This document shows positions 1 to 8,181 of a stretch of 21,498 nt of DNA, piece after piece (the stretch's first letter is position 1; each line of letters begins with the position of its first letter). The DNA comes from RGIG7213 sp045657205. GTDB lineage: Bacteria; Bacillota; Clostridia; Oscillospirales; CAG-272. Made by a program: the position numbers and the translations under genes. The stretch covers positions 1 through 21,498 of the forward strand of contig JAZOSS010000129.1 in NCBI GenBank assembly GCA_045657205.1, given 5' to 3'. The notes beneath the pieces are model-generated. The model saw only the letters and a program-made list of their open reading frames with translations. It had not been told where the DNA came from and did no database searches.

Positions 1-556
1 TAAATGCCCAATCATCTATACTTGTAACACTGTCCGGTATTGTTATTTGTGTAAGAGCTATGCAGGAGTAAAATGCACGGTCACCTATACTTGTAACACT
101 GTCGGGTAACGTTATTTGGGTAAGACCCTTGCATTCGTAAAATGCATAGTTACCTATACTTGTAACACTGTCCGGTATCGTTATTTGTGTAAGAGCTATG
201 CAGGAGTAAAATGCACTGTTACCTATACTTGTAACACCGGCAGGTATCGTTATTTGTGTAAGGCTTTCGCAGAAGGAAAATGCACTGTTACCTATACTTG
301 TAACACTATCGGGTATCGTTATTTGTGTAAGACTTCTGCAGCCACAAAATGCATCGACACCTATACTTGTAACACCGTCCGGTATCGTTATTTGTGTAAG
401 ACCTGTGCAGGATAAAAATGCCATGTCACCTATACTTGTAACACCGTCCGGTATCGTTATTTGTGTAAGACTATCACAGAAGGAAAATGCACTGTCACCT
501 ATACTTGTAATACTGTCCGGTATCGTTATTTGCGTAAGACTTTTACAGTAGTAAAA
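1..556 (-). repeat. 69-bp tandem repeats encoding LRR_5 units
   Basis: About eight direct repeats with an exact 69-base period are visible: the core CCTATACTTGTAACAC (plus strand) recurs at about 15, 84, 153, 222, 291, 360, 429 and 498. Each unit encodes one 23-residue LRR of the lipoprotein. The array runs off the left edge. The copies differ mostly in the 9-12 bases encoding the variable AFxxC turn, while the rest is almost constant at the DNA level, which points to recent expansion or gene conversion. Confidence 0.92.
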
Positions 557-1033
557 TGCATAGCTGCTTATTTTTGTTACGCCGTTTTTTATTACGACTT
601 CATTGATATTTTTTCTTTCTCCGTACCACGGGGCTTCATCATCCTTACTATAATTCTTCATAGCGGAGTCGTTGATTATTGTAAGTGTGCCGTTTTTAAG
701 CGACCATCCTTGTGCGATCTCATCGTTTGTAAACGATGAATTATCAATAACTTCATCGTCTTTTGCATCCGTCACGGCATCCGTTACGGCATCTGTACCG
801 AAGGAGGCGTTTGTTTCATCACCGGGAATGTACGTAGTATCGCCCAATGAATCCTTTCCCGTTTCACGGTCTTTGTCCTTATCTTTTTTGTCGTCGTCAT
901 CGTCATCGTCGTCGTCTTTTTCTTCGACTCTTTTGTCATCGTCATCCGAGCAGGAGGTTACAAAAACCGCCGAGGTCGACAAAACGAGTGCGAGTGCTAT
1001 CGCGCCTATTTTTTTGATACTTTCTTTTTTCAT
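1..1033 (-). CDS. BspA-like leucine-rich-repeat lipoprotein, 3' end beyond left edge
   Basis: The frame is open from ATG at 1033 to base 1 (344 codons plus one base), so the C-terminus is missing. A ribosome site (AAAGGAG) lies 7 bases before the ATG. Residues 1-27 form a lipoprotein signal peptide with lipobox V-T-S-C, so Cys28 would be lipidated and the protein tethered outside the membrane. Next comes a very acidic linker (Asp30-33, nine Asp at 40-48, then Lys/Asp and Thr-rich stretches to about 100). At 105-140 is the short cap typical of BspA-like proteins (GWSLKNGTLTI...). From about 140 onward there are 23-residue LRR_5 repeats of the type LTQITIPDSVTSIGxxAFxxC. Such proteins usually bind host or substrate surfaces or partners; no enzyme domain is visible. 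It lies 91 bases downstream of the GH43 gene and probably has its own promoter. The family call is firm; the ligand is unknown. Confidence 0.9.
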   Translation of the reverse strand, partial: MKKESIKKIGAIALALVLSTSAVFVTSCSDDDDKRVEEKDDDDDDDDDKKDKDKDRETGKDSLGDTTYIPGDETNASFGTDAVTDAVTDAKDDEVIDNSSFTNDEIAQGWSLKNGTLTIINDSAMKNYSKDDEAPWYGERKNINEVVIKNGVTKISSYAFYYCKSLTQITIPDSITSIGDSAFSFCDSLTQITIPDGVTSIGDMAFLSCTGLTQITIPDGVTSIGVDAFCGCRSLTQITIPDSVTSIGNSAFSFCESLTQITIPAGVTSIGNSAFYSCIALTQITIPDSVTSIGNYAFYECKGLTQITLPDSVTSIGDRAFYSCIALTQITIPDSVTSIDDWAF

Positions 1034-1062
1034 TGCTGATCTCCTTTAAAATTGCTATTTTA

Positions 1063-1068
1063 ATTATA
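1063..1068 (-). promoter_or_regulatory. Possible -10 box for the LRR lipoprotein gene
   Basis: A perfect TATAAT on the minus strand lies 30 bases before the lipoprotein start codon, a suitable place for a -10 element and a short leader. No convincing -35 hexamer stands 16-18 bases further upstream (TACGCA at 17), so this is a weak call. Confidence 0.35.
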
Positions 1069-1124
1069 ATACGAACATTAAATCATGCGTACAGTGTAAA
1101 TCGTTTTCCCGAGGAATGTTGATT

Positions 1125-2021
1125 TTACACTTCTTTCGTTATTGCAAGCGTTCCGTCTTTTTCTTCCACGTTGAATATGTGCATTCTTTCCGCAGGAGGT
1201 GCTTCGGGTGCGTGAAGTGCCATTTTGAGTGAGCCGTCAAAGTCACGGAAGAACATAGCGTGTCCGCCGTTATCGGCAAAAAACGGTTCATCAAGATGTT
1301 TCCACGGTCCGCGTATATCACCGCTTTCGGAAATAACGGGCAAAACGACGTAGTTATTTTCAAGATACGGTGACCATGCAAGGAAAAGTCCGCCCGTGCT
1401 CAGCTTCTCTATCCACGGTCCGTCGGAGCCGTAACGCTTTGTTTTTTCATCCTTATATATGATGTTATGAGGGGTTTTATATGATATAGGTGATTCGTCG
1501 GATGCGAAAAGTCTGAAAGGCTCACCTACGATATTTACAAGCTCCTCGTCCACCTGTGCTGCCCAAATCTCACCGACGTATGCGGATTTTTCTTTTACGT
1601 AATTGTCGGGCCAGTCGTGTGAATATACAATATACGGAACGCCGTTATCGTCAACGTAAAGCGTACCGTCAATACAGCTTTGTCCTTCGGGTGTCAGCGG
1701 TCCGTTTTTAAGCGGAACGAAAGGTCCTTCGGGGCTTTCGCTGACAGACACCTGCGTGCCTCTCAGGCCGTTTCTGCCCAAAGACGAAGTAAACAAATAA
1801 AATTTTGATTTATATTCGTGTATTTCAGATGCCCACAGATCTCTCGTTGCCCAGGAATCCTCGGTTATGGAAAAGACCGTGCCGCCTTCTTCCCAGTTTT
1901 CAAGATCGGTGCTTTTAAAATAAATAAGACTCATATCCGCAACAGTTTTGTACACGTAATAAACGCCCTTATACGGCACTATATACGGATCTCTTATTCT
2001 CATATCAGCTCTTTTTATCAT
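1125..2021 (-). CDS. Glycoside hydrolase family 43-type (arabinan/xylan-active) protein, cytoplasmic
   Basis: A protein of 298 residues without a signal peptide, so it probably acts in the cytoplasm on imported oligosaccharides. It looks like a single five-bladed beta-propeller of GH43 (alpha-L-arabinofuranosidase / beta-xylosidase / arabinanase group), at the short end for the family. Visible motifs from the ATG: RIRDPYI (residues 9-15), whose Asp is the expected catalytic base; RDLWASEIHEY, the usual W-A-P-E-h-H strand; CIDGTLYVDDNGVPY, with the expected pKa-modulating Asp; and GSDGPWIEKL, where GH43 enzymes usually have the acid Glu in E-G-P and this one has Asp. The start is ATG at 2021 rather than TTG at 2027, because GGAGG lies 8 bases before the ATG but only 2 before the TTG. 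It has its own promoter. The exact substrate cannot be read from the sequence; the link to the signalling genes upstream is only adjacency. Confidence 0.88.
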   Translation of the reverse strand: MIKRADMRIRDPYIVPYKGVYYVYKTVADMSLIYFKSTDLENWEEGGTVFSITEDSWATRDLWASEIHEYKSKFYLFTSSLGRNGLRGTQVSVSESPEGPFVPLKNGPLTPEGQSCIDGTLYVDDNGVPYIVYSHDWPDNYVKEKSAYVGEIWAAQVDEELVNIVGEPFRLFASDESPISYKTPHNIIYKDEKTKRYGSDGPWIEKLSTGGLFLAWSPYLENNYVVLPVISESGDIRGPWKHLDEPFFADNGGHAMFFRDFDGSLKMALHAPEAPPAERMHIFNVEEKDGTLAITKEV

Positions 2022-2029
2022 TTTCAAAA

Positions 2030-2034
2030 CCTCC
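2030..2034 (-). promoter_or_regulatory. Ribosome binding site that sets the GH43 start
   Basis: GGAGG on the minus strand, 8 bases before ATG 2021. It would be only 2 bases from the in-frame TTG at 2027, so the shorter protein is preferred. Confidence 0.85.
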
Positions 2035-2050
2035 GTGAAATATCTGCTTT

Positions 2051-2079
2051 ATTATAGCACTGCCGATAAAAAAATTCAA
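2051..2079 (-). promoter_or_regulatory. Sigma-70-type promoter of the GH43 gene
   Basis: On the minus strand: TTGAAT (2079-2074) as -35, a 17-base spacer, and TATAAT (2056-2051) as -10. The expected transcript start is about 20-25 bases before the ribosome site. It lies downstream of the operon terminator, so the GH43 gene is a separate unit. Confidence 0.8.
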
Positions 2080-2106
2080 CTGTATTTTGAATTTTAAAGT
2101 CACTTC

Positions 2107-2149
2107 AAAAAATAAAAATTCCGGGCAGACGCCATGAAGATCTGCCCGG
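2107..2149 (-). terminator. Rho-independent terminator of the six-gene FHA/PP2C operon
   Basis: A perfect 9-bp stem (CCGGGCAGA / TCTGCCCGG, arms 2149-2141 and 2129-2121) with an 11-base loop, followed on the minus strand by AATTTTTATTTTTT. It stands 64 bases after the stop codon of the caspase-like gene and before the GH43 promoter. Confidence 0.9.
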
Positions 2150-2213
2150 TTTATCAAATCTTATAATGTTCTATAAACCAAAGAGTAGAGAGGAGAACAA
2201 ATAAAAACTAATT

Positions 2214-5200
2214 TTAATTTGTTATTTGGTTTATAGTTACCAGTCTGCCGTTTTCAATCTTGAAAACGTTCCAAACGGAACCGCTTACGCGTTCGACGGG
2301 TACATTATAAGTTTGAAGCAAAGTATTGCCTTGGTATACTTTTACCTGTGCTCCGGAAGTATACAAAGGAGCTTCACCGCTGAAATTGTGTACGTAGTAA
2401 ACGTACTGCGCTTCGGGATCAACGGTGAGTGTTACCGTTTCGGGGCCATAACCGTTTCTGTCATCGAGATCAAGACTTGCTATTCGCTCACCGTTACGTT
2501 CTGCTTCCATATCAAAGAAGCATACGTGGAAATATCCTTCGTTAGAAGGCCAGATACCTTCAACGTGTGAGTCAATATCAACCGGTGATGCATTCCATGA
2601 AAGAATGATTCTGTAATCATCCGTTACGGAAAGCACGGGAGTTATTGCAATTTCCTGCTCAGCTTCGCTATATGATGCTATTACGTTGCTGTATTCTGTA
2701 ACAAATCCCTCCATGGATACTTCAGCAGTATAGTATCCTTTGACAAGAGTATTGATAGAAAAGGCACCGTTTTCATCTGTTGTAAGTGTAATGACCGAAC
2801 CTGAGTTGTCCGTGACATACGCACTGCCGTCAACGCCGCCGTGACCCGGTATAAACTTAACAGTTGCGCCTGCAACGACTTCACCGTTCAAAGCATTGAT
2901 CACCTTGCCGTTTATAACCGTTTGACCCTGTGACTGTGCGCTTCCGTCTATGAGAAGTGATTCTTCTATATACGTCGTCTGTCCGTTGACGACAACAACG
3001 TTTGAAAGTGTGCGGGATAAATATCCGTATGCGGAAATAATTACCGTATATGAACCTGCATCGACTGTTTTTTCAAACACGTCACCGGTCTGAATAAAGT
3101 CGTACGTCTGTCCGTTATTACCGATCATTTGTATTCTTGCCCAGCTGATAGGAGTGGAACTGTCACCCGATACTATACTACCCATAACGTTACCGAACTG
3201 TGCAACGTAGGAATAATTTCTGTTACCGTCGTAGACAAATCGGCAATTTGACACGTAGGGATCCGTATTTCCGCAAGCATCAAGTGTAGCCGTGTGAGCT
3301 TCTATAACCGTATTTTTTACCTGCAAAAGATTCGTTTGCAAGCAGGCTTTCAGTGTATCGTTACAGTAACCGACAGTAACCTTATCGGTATATCCCATAA
3401 CAGCACCTGCGCCGCAATCTATAAGAACGTTACTTATAGATTCGTCATACATACTGTAGCACGTTCCGAGGAAGAAAAGTGTATTGTCGAAGCTGTCCGC
3501 ACTGTAGCGATTTCTGAAAAAGTCTGCATTTACAGCAACCTTACCGTCTGCTGTAACAGTTATTCTTCCGGAATAAAAGTCTGCTGAATGTCCGTGAGTA
3601 TATTCCAAGAAATCTTGTCCTGTATGTATATACTGATCGTACTGATCCGCACCTTTTGATACCAAAGCACCGTGTGAGTCTATCAATACTATTCCGTATT
3701 CGTCGAGATTACTCATAACGTCAAGAGTAACATTTTTGTCTTTTATATCCGTCACTGTTCCTCTGATAGCATTCGAGGTGGAATTAGCAAGTGTCAAAAA
3801 GTCATCGTATGCAAATCCACTGCTTCTGTAAGGACGAAGAACAGCTATTTTCTTGTTTTCCAGATTATATGCACCGGAATTTGCAAGTTCCTGTGTCATA
3901 TTAGTCAGGTATTCAATATCGGAATCCGTGAAAACACCGTCTTCCTTCATTCCGTTTTCTTCGGTGCTCCAAACACCTACAACACCGAACGTCGTTGTAA
4001 ACGTGACACTTCCCGTTTCTTCATCGTAAAAATGTGCTGTAACGTATTCCGAGGACTCGAGATAACTTATAACGTCATTATAATTATCTTTAGTGTTGAT
4101 CTCGTCAAGAATTCTCTGAAACATATCAAAGGATTCGTCTTCTATTTCTTCATAGAAGCATATCTCAACAGGCTCACTGCGAAGCGTGCCGTTTGATGCA
4201 AAATACTCCGTATTTTTAGCGGTAGCCGAAGAAAGCTGCACTGATGTTGTAAATATACCGTCATTTGCCGCAGCATCTCCGTTCGTTCCATCATCCTTGA
4301 AAACGCCTATAGCCGTGTTGCCTTCATAAAGCTTAAGTGTCTGATCGTTTGCACGTTCAGATGCAAGCACTACAGCACTGAACTTTGCATTTACTGTTTC
4401 ATTAACAAGTATGTCGCTGACATCAGATGAAAAATCAAGTATCTGTAATTCTTCCCAACCGTGTGCGTTTGATGAGTTTGTGTTTCCGGGAACATTTGTT
4501 ACAGGAGCATCGCCGAATGATACGCTGATATTGATTCCGTAATCAACCGAGTTGTACTTTATTTTGTGTATAACATTGAAGCTTCCGGAATCTGTTTGAG
4601 CTTCCGCTGTAAGCGGTAAGCACTGCAACGCCATTCCGAAGCACAAGATCAAAGTCAATATCTTTGTTTTGCTTTTGTCCTTACTCGACAGAACCGCAAA
4701 CACTATCACACCTACGAAAATGAGTACTGCTGCGCCAAGAAAGATATAAACGGGCAAATTTGAATTTGAATCAGCCGTATTTACACTTCCGCCGCCTCCG
4801 CCGGAGGAGGACGCTCTCTTTATCTGAAAGTCAATATTCTGTGAATGTCCTGCCTGCATATCGGGTATACTGATAAACGCACGTGTAGAACCGACGTACG
4901 AAAGCGCAGACGGCAAATTAGCTTTTGCGATAAGATTGCGTATATTATAACTGTTTGTGTTTCTTACGACCAAGCTCAGTTGCGGAAGCTCGTTTGCTGC
5001 ATATTCAGCTTTTGTAGACGTTATGGTAACTTCTATACCGTATTCCGTAGCCACCGTCGTTTTAGGCTCAGACTGAACGGTCGTTTCAGCATCTGTAGTT
5101 TCGGAATCCGCATTATCGGTTTCTGTCGGCAAAACACCCGTCGTTCCGTCCGTTTCTATCTGTTCGTTGGAATCGAACGTAGTGTTTTCACCTGTTGCAA

Positions 5201-5279
5201 AAACACCAATGCTGAATGTAAGCATCAATGCCGCAACCAAAGCCGAAATTTTTTGTTTGGTATTAAATTTGCTTTTCAT
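2214..5279 (-). CDS. Secreted membrane-anchored protein with clan CD (caspase/gingipain-like) peptidase domain
   Basis: 1021 residues from ATG 5279. Residue numbers here count from an in-frame GTG three codons upstream. Order: signal peptide about 4-32; Thr/Glu-rich linker 33-80; a beta-rich domain 83-158; GGGGG linker; membrane helix 178-200; a short basic loop (SSKDKSKTK); a second hydrophobic stretch 210-230 that resembles a signal peptide; a beta domain 285-380 with the DDGTNGDxxANDGIFT motif of 'choice-of-anchor X'-type modules; then a peptidase-like core. In the core, hydrophobic YGIVLIDSHG gives His539-Gly540 and NTLFFLGTCYS gives Cys610, followed by LIDCGAGAVMGYT. This is the strand-His-Gly ... 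strand-x-Cys layout of clan CD peptidases (caspases, gingipain C25, CHAT). The C-terminal part has two carboxypeptidase-regulatory-like beta sandwiches (700-780 and 788-885) and a YfaP/DUF2135-like domain (about 888-985, motif DIDSH). It starts 12 bases after the RDD-FHA stop and is the last gene of the operon. The basic loop suggests the peptidase faces outward. Peptidase activity and substrate are inferred. Confidence 0.8.
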   Translation of the reverse strand: MKSKFNTKQKISALVAALMLTFSIGVFATGENTTFDSNEQIETDGTTGVLPTETDNADSETTDAETTVQSEPKTTVATEYGIEVTITSTKAEYAANELPQLSLVVRNTNSYNIRNLIAKANLPSALSYVGSTRAFISIPDMQAGHSQNIDFQIKRASSSGGGGGSVNTADSNSNLPVYIFLGAAVLIFVGVIVFAVLSSKDKSKTKILTLILCFGMALQCLPLTAEAQTDSGSFNVIHKIKYNSVDYGINISVSFGDAPVTNVPGNTNSSNAHGWEELQILDFSSDVSDILVNETVNAKFSAVVLASERANDQTLKLYEGNTAIGVFKDDGTNGDAAANDGIFTTSVQLSSATAKNTEYFASNGTLRSEPVEICFYEEIEDESFDMFQRILDEINTKDNYNDVISYLESSEYVTAHFYDEETGSVTFTTTFGVVGVWSTEENGMKEDGVFTDSDIEYLTNMTQELANSGAYNLENKKIAVLRPYRSSGFAYDDFLTLANSTSNAIRGTVTDIKDKNVTLDVMSNLDEYGIVLIDSHGALVSKGADQYDQYIHTGQDFLEYTHGHSADFYSGRITVTADGKVAVNADFFRNRYSADSFDNTLFFLGTCYSMYDESISNVLIDCGAGAVMGYTDKVTVGYCNDTLKACLQTNLLQVKNTVIEAHTATLDACGNTDPYVSNCRFVYDGNRNYSYVAQFGNVMGSIVSGDSSTPISWARIQMIGNNGQTYDFIQTGDVFEKTVDAGSYTVIISAYGYLSRTLSNVVVVNGQTTYIEESLLIDGSAQSQGQTVINGKVINALNGEVVAGATVKFIPGHGGVDGSAYVTDNSGSVITLTTDENGAFSINTLVKGYYTAEVSMEGFVTEYSNVIASYSEAEQEIAITPVLSVTDDYRIILSWNASPVDIDSHVEGIWPSNEGYFHVCFFDMEAERNGERIASLDLDDRNGYGPETVTLTVDPEAQYVYYVHNFSGEAPLYTSGAQVKVYQGNTLLQTYNVPVERVSGSVWNVFKIENGRLVTINQITN

Positions 5280-5287
5280 ATTGAACA

Positions 5288-5292
5288 CCTCT
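5288..5292 (-). promoter_or_regulatory. Ribosome binding site that sets the caspase-like gene start
   Basis: AGAGG on the minus strand begins in the stop codon of the upstream RDD-FHA gene and lies 8 bases before ATG 5279. The in-frame GTG at 5288 overlaps the ribosome site itself, so it is unlikely to be the start. Confidence 0.7.
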
Positions 5293-6176
5293 TATACCGT
5301 ACGTACTTCAAAGGCATTTGAAGATGATCCAAGATAAAAACGCTCACCGTTTCTCAATGCAACAGGCTGTCCATTGACAACTCTCATTCCGTTTGAGGTA
5401 AATGTACCGTATGAAGAACCGCAGTCATTCAATATAAACATACCTGTCTGTCTGTTATAAGATACTGTACAATGATGTCTGCTTATACCTACTGTATCTT
5501 TATGCATAACGATTCCGCAGCATGAAGGATCTCTTCCTATCATAATGCCTTTGGAATCTACCGGAAAACTCATTCCGGCAAGCTGTCCGCTTACCGCTAT
5601 CAGCTTAGGTGTATTGTACGCAGTGTTCTGGTAAGCGTTGTGTTGCGAGGTTTTTTGTACCGTTGTTGTCTGATGTTTCTTTGATGAAATAACCTCAGTA
5701 TATGAATACTTAGCACTTATTACGTAAGTTCCGGCCAATTTATCGTGTAATGACTGGTTACCTTCAGTTGCAAATGCGATAATATAGCCTATGTAGAAAA
5801 ATCCGGAAAATATACGGCCTATGCCTCTTACAAAAGCTGTACCGAAATCTATTTTTCTGTCATTTTCATCGACTACTTTAATACCGAGGATCATTTTACC
5901 TATCGTAGCGCCTCTGACACTGCTTTCAAACAAAGCGTAATACAGAAGCCAGATAACAGTCAAAATCAACATGTAGACGTAGAAGTAGTCAAGTCCGAAA
6001 AATGCTCTGTATATATTTCCATTCCATATCCATGCTTCGTTGAATAAGAATGCAATATATTCCATTCCGATCACACCGAAATACATAGCTGAAATTATAG
6101 AAAATATTACGGACAGTATTATTGAGTCTATCAGCAGAGCTAAAAATCTTGATCCGATATTTGCATATTTATCCAT
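5292..6176 (-). CDS. RDD-family integral membrane protein with C-terminal FHA domain
   Basis: 294 residues. Residues 1-155 form an RDD domain: R10-F-x-A-L-x-I-D17 in the first helix, further helices near 17-36, 63-83 and 120-137, and HDKLAGTYV at 144-152. A polar linker (155-188) leads to an FHA domain (190-292) with IGR (213-215), I-S232-R233-x-H235, the NDCGSSYGTF strand-turn (250-259) and NG at 268-269. The classical phosphothreonine-contact residues (Arg215, Ser232, Arg233) are all present, so it should be a working phosphopeptide reader held on the inner membrane face. The ribosome site GAGGTG is 7 bases before the ATG. It follows the PP2C gene by 21 bases. RDD proteins are poorly characterised (some transport-related), so the role of the membrane part is unknown. 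Confidence 0.92.
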   Translation of the reverse strand: MDKYANIGSRFLALLIDSIILSVIFSIISAMYFGVIGMEYIAFLFNEAWIWNGNIYRAFFGLDYFYVYMLILTVIWLLYYALFESSVRGATIGKMILGIKVVDENDRKIDFGTAFVRGIGRIFSGFFYIGYIIAFATEGNQSLHDKLAGTYVISAKYSYTEVISSKKHQTTTVQKTSQHNAYQNTAYNTPKLIAVSGQLAGMSFPVDSKGIMIGRDPSCCGIVMHKDTVGISRHHCTVSYNRQTGMFILNDCGSSYGTFTSNGMRVVNGQPVALRNGERFYLGSSSNAFEVRTV

Positions 6177-6197
6177 ATTATGTCACCTCTGTTGCAA

Positions 6198-6911
6198 TTA
6201 CACGATTCCGCAAATCAATGTGTAATTATCATTATTTCCTGTTACTCTGTTTAAAAGTCGTTTTAACATATACGTCTTCCACTCATGGGCGGAATTCGAT
6301 TTTGAAAGGTCTATTTCCATTTCGGTTTCGTACACGTATTCCCAAAAGCCGTCTGAACAAAGTATGAAAGCATCTCCCGGTTCAAGTTCGATGGTGTCGT
6401 ACTGCTTATCGCCTTTAAGTCCAAGCTCTTCGGTATCGCCCAAAACCTTGAGCAATTTGTTTCTGTCCTCGTGATGTCTTATATCTGCAACGTCAAGTCT
6501 GCCTGCCTGTGCAAGCATTGCGGGAACTGAATTGTCTATTGTCTGGTATGCTAATTTCCCTTTTTTGAAATAATAAAAACGGCTGTCTCCGACGTTGAAA
6601 TACCCCATTTTATTATCCTGAATAAACGCTGCCACAACCGTTGTACGCATCGAAGCAAGCTTTGGGTTTTCTTTTTGCAACTGCAAAATGTGTTTATTTA
6701 CATCGTCTGCAACGTGATTCAAACCGCTTTCGATATTTATTTTTTCTTTTGGATAAGATGTAAGATACTCAGCCGCTGCCTTCGAAGCAACTTCTCCACA
6801 CTCGTGCCCGCCGAGACCATCGGCGAGCACAAGTGCGTGGCTTGAATATTTGAAATAATCTTCGTTATTTGATCTTCCACCTAATCCGGAATACGAAGAT
6901 ACATCAATCAT
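6198..6911 (-). CDS. PP2C-type Ser/Thr protein phosphatase (short, soluble)
   Basis: 237 residues, a single PP2C/PPM domain with no membrane helix. All metal-binding motifs are present: RSNNEDYF (13-20), LADGLGGHECGE (29-40), MRTTVVAAFI (88-97), FNVGDSRFYYF (105-115), ILCSDGFWEYV (183-193) and the closing NNDNYTLI (226-233). It should remove phosphate from Ser/Thr residues set by the kinases encoded upstream. The ATG follows the stop of the trypsin-FHA gene after two bases (TGA TT ATG), and the only ribosome-like site (GAGG, 13 bases away) is inside that gene. Translation is therefore probably coupled, which would keep phosphatase and FHA protein in a fixed ratio. The other PP2C of the operon has a different N-terminus. 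Confidence 0.95.
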   Translation of the reverse strand: MIDVSSYSGLGGRSNNEDYFKYSSHALVLADGLGGHECGEVASKAAAEYLTSYPKEKINIESGLNHVADDVNKHILQLQKENPKLASMRTTVVAAFIQDNKMGYFNVGDSRFYYFKKGKLAYQTIDNSVPAMLAQAGRLDVADIRHHEDRNKLLKVLGDTEELGLKGDKQYDTIELEPGDAFILCSDGFWEYVYETEMEIDLSKSNSAHEWKTYMLKRLLNRVTGNNDNYTLICGIV

Positions 6912-6913
6912 AA

Positions 6914-8164
6914 TCAGAATCTAACCTCAAATGTATTATCTCTGCTTGCAACGTAGAACTTATCTCCGTTCTTCAAAACAACGGGAGTGTTGGGAGCAAG
7001 CTTCTGACCGTTTTCGAGGTATGTACCGTAGGAAGAACCAAGGTCGCAAACTGTGAGCATAGCGCCGTTGGAGATAACTTCACAGTGAACACCGCTTACA
7101 CCGCGTTCGTCCGTAGGATAAAGAACATTACACTTTTCGGGATTACGTCCGATTACAGATTTACCGGAGATCGTGTACATTTTGCCTGCGAGGCGGCCTG
7201 TCTGGCAGATAAGTGTTGCTTTTACCGCTGATGTTACGCCGGGTGCTGCGGGAGCTGCATTGAAGTTGCCTGCGGGAGTAGGTGCGTTCTTCTTTACGTC
7301 TTCGAATACTACGGAAGATACACCCTTATTTTTCTTGCTCTTCTTAACAAGAACAACTATGAGAATGATGATTGCAATAACTACAAGTGCACCTGCAACG
7401 ATGATTATGATAAGCATCATGTCGATCTCGCCTGCGAGAGCATAGTCTATTTCATTTCTGTCGATCACACGCAAAAGTTCGTCGATCTGGATAGCATACT
7501 TCAATTCTTCTGTTGTGATGCCGTCGGATGATGTTATGTACTTGAAGGAGTTTATACCGATAACCTGTCCTTTTTCGTTTGTGAGAGGACCGCCGGAGTT
7601 ACCGTTTGTGATGTTTGCGCTTATAAGATATACGTCTTTATCGTCTACTGTGTCGATCTTGTTGATAACACCGTCATCAACAACGATATCGTTCTTGCTA
7701 TATTCTGTATAGCTGCTTGCATCGGAAGCGATAGAGGGGTAACCGTATGTTCTGATGCCTTCGCCTACTTCAACTCTGTCACTTTTGCAGATCACGAGAG
7801 CTTCTCTCTTGTTTGTGGGTTCGGGAATCTTGAGAACTGCGATATCTTTTTCAGTATCTTTTACAACTATCTTAGCCTTAACTCTGTCGTTTTCAGCATA
7901 TGAATAGTATATCCATACTTCTTCAGCGAATGTATCTGACGAGTCATCATAAATCACATGGCAGTTTGTTACGAAATACTGAACGTTTTCACCGGGCTGA
8001 CCGATTGCAAAACCTGAACCCTGTTTTGCATTCATTGTAAAGTTTGCTTCGATAAATACAACGCTGTTTCTGGGGTCTGTTTTAGCACTTACAGGAAATA
8101 CGAACATTGATACTGTTATCATCAATGCAAGTGTCAAACACACAAATCTTTTAATGTTTTTCAT
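6914..8164 (-). CDS. Membrane protein: extracellular trypsin-like protease + cytoplasmic FHA domain
   Basis: 416 residues. A signal peptide (1-27) is followed by an S1-family (HtrA/DegP-like fold) protease domain at 30-245 with a complete triad: His69 (VTNCHV), Asp107 (EKDIAVLK) and Ser190 (NGNSGGP). One strong membrane helix (249-273) is followed by KKSKK, which puts the C-terminus inside. An Ala/Pro linker leads to an FHA domain (316-416) with IGR (338-340), GVSGVHCEV (355-363) and the DLGSSYGT motif. Arg of the usual S-R-x-H is Gly here; the IGR Arg and the Ser remain. There is no PDZ domain. The protease domain is nearly the same as residues 464-676 of the kinase at 12390-16811. The ribosome site AAGGAG lies 7 bases before the ATG. 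A likely role is coupling an outside cleavage event or ligand to an inside phosphothreonine reader; the direction of signalling is not known. Confidence 0.93.
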   Translation of the reverse strand: MKNIKRFVCLTLALMITVSMFVFPVSAKTDPRNSVVFIEANFTMNAKQGSGFAIGQPGENVQYFVTNCHVIYDDSSDTFAEEVWIYYSYAENDRVKAKIVVKDTEKDIAVLKIPEPTNKREALVICKSDRVEVGEGIRTYGYPSIASDASSYTEYSKNDIVVDDGVINKIDTVDDKDVYLISANITNGNSGGPLTNEKGQVIGINSFKYITSSDGITTEELKYAIQIDELLRVIDRNEIDYALAGEIDMMLIIIIVAGALVVIAIIILIVVLVKKSKKNKGVSSVVFEDVKKNAPTPAGNFNAAPAAPGVTSAVKATLICQTGRLAGKMYTISGKSVIGRNPEKCNVLYPTDERGVSGVHCEVISNGAMLTVCDLGSSYGTYLENGQKLAPNTPVVLKNGDKFYVASRDNTFEVRF

Positions 8165-8181
8165 TTTTTAGCTCCTTAAAA

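Noticed and set aside
1..556. Regular 69-base repeats that could be taken for a CRISPR-like or satellite array
   Set aside because: Repeats are back to back without unique spacers, keep a codon-length period and encode 23-residue LRR units in one open frame.
890..916. Nine Asp codons in a row as a possible phase-variable tract
   Set aside because: The codons alternate GAC and GAT and the unit is a triplet, so slippage would not shift the frame; this is probably only an acidic linker.
672..1049. Plus-strand frame with a poly-Ser stretch
   Set aside because: The Ser run is the antisense of the lipoprotein's poly-Asp linker; the minus-strand reading has a ribosome site, signal peptide and LRR repeats.
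1094..1130. Imperfect inverted repeat GTGTAAATC / GATTTTACAC after the GH43 gene as a terminator
   Set aside because: The stem is AT-rich and bulged, the loop is long, it overlaps the stop codon and no T-run follows.
4690..4800. Sortase-type anchor in the middle of the caspase-like protein (Gly-rich linker, hydrophobic helix, basic tail)
   Set aside because: There is no LPxTG-type motif before the helix, and a large domain follows, so it is better read as a membrane hairpin.
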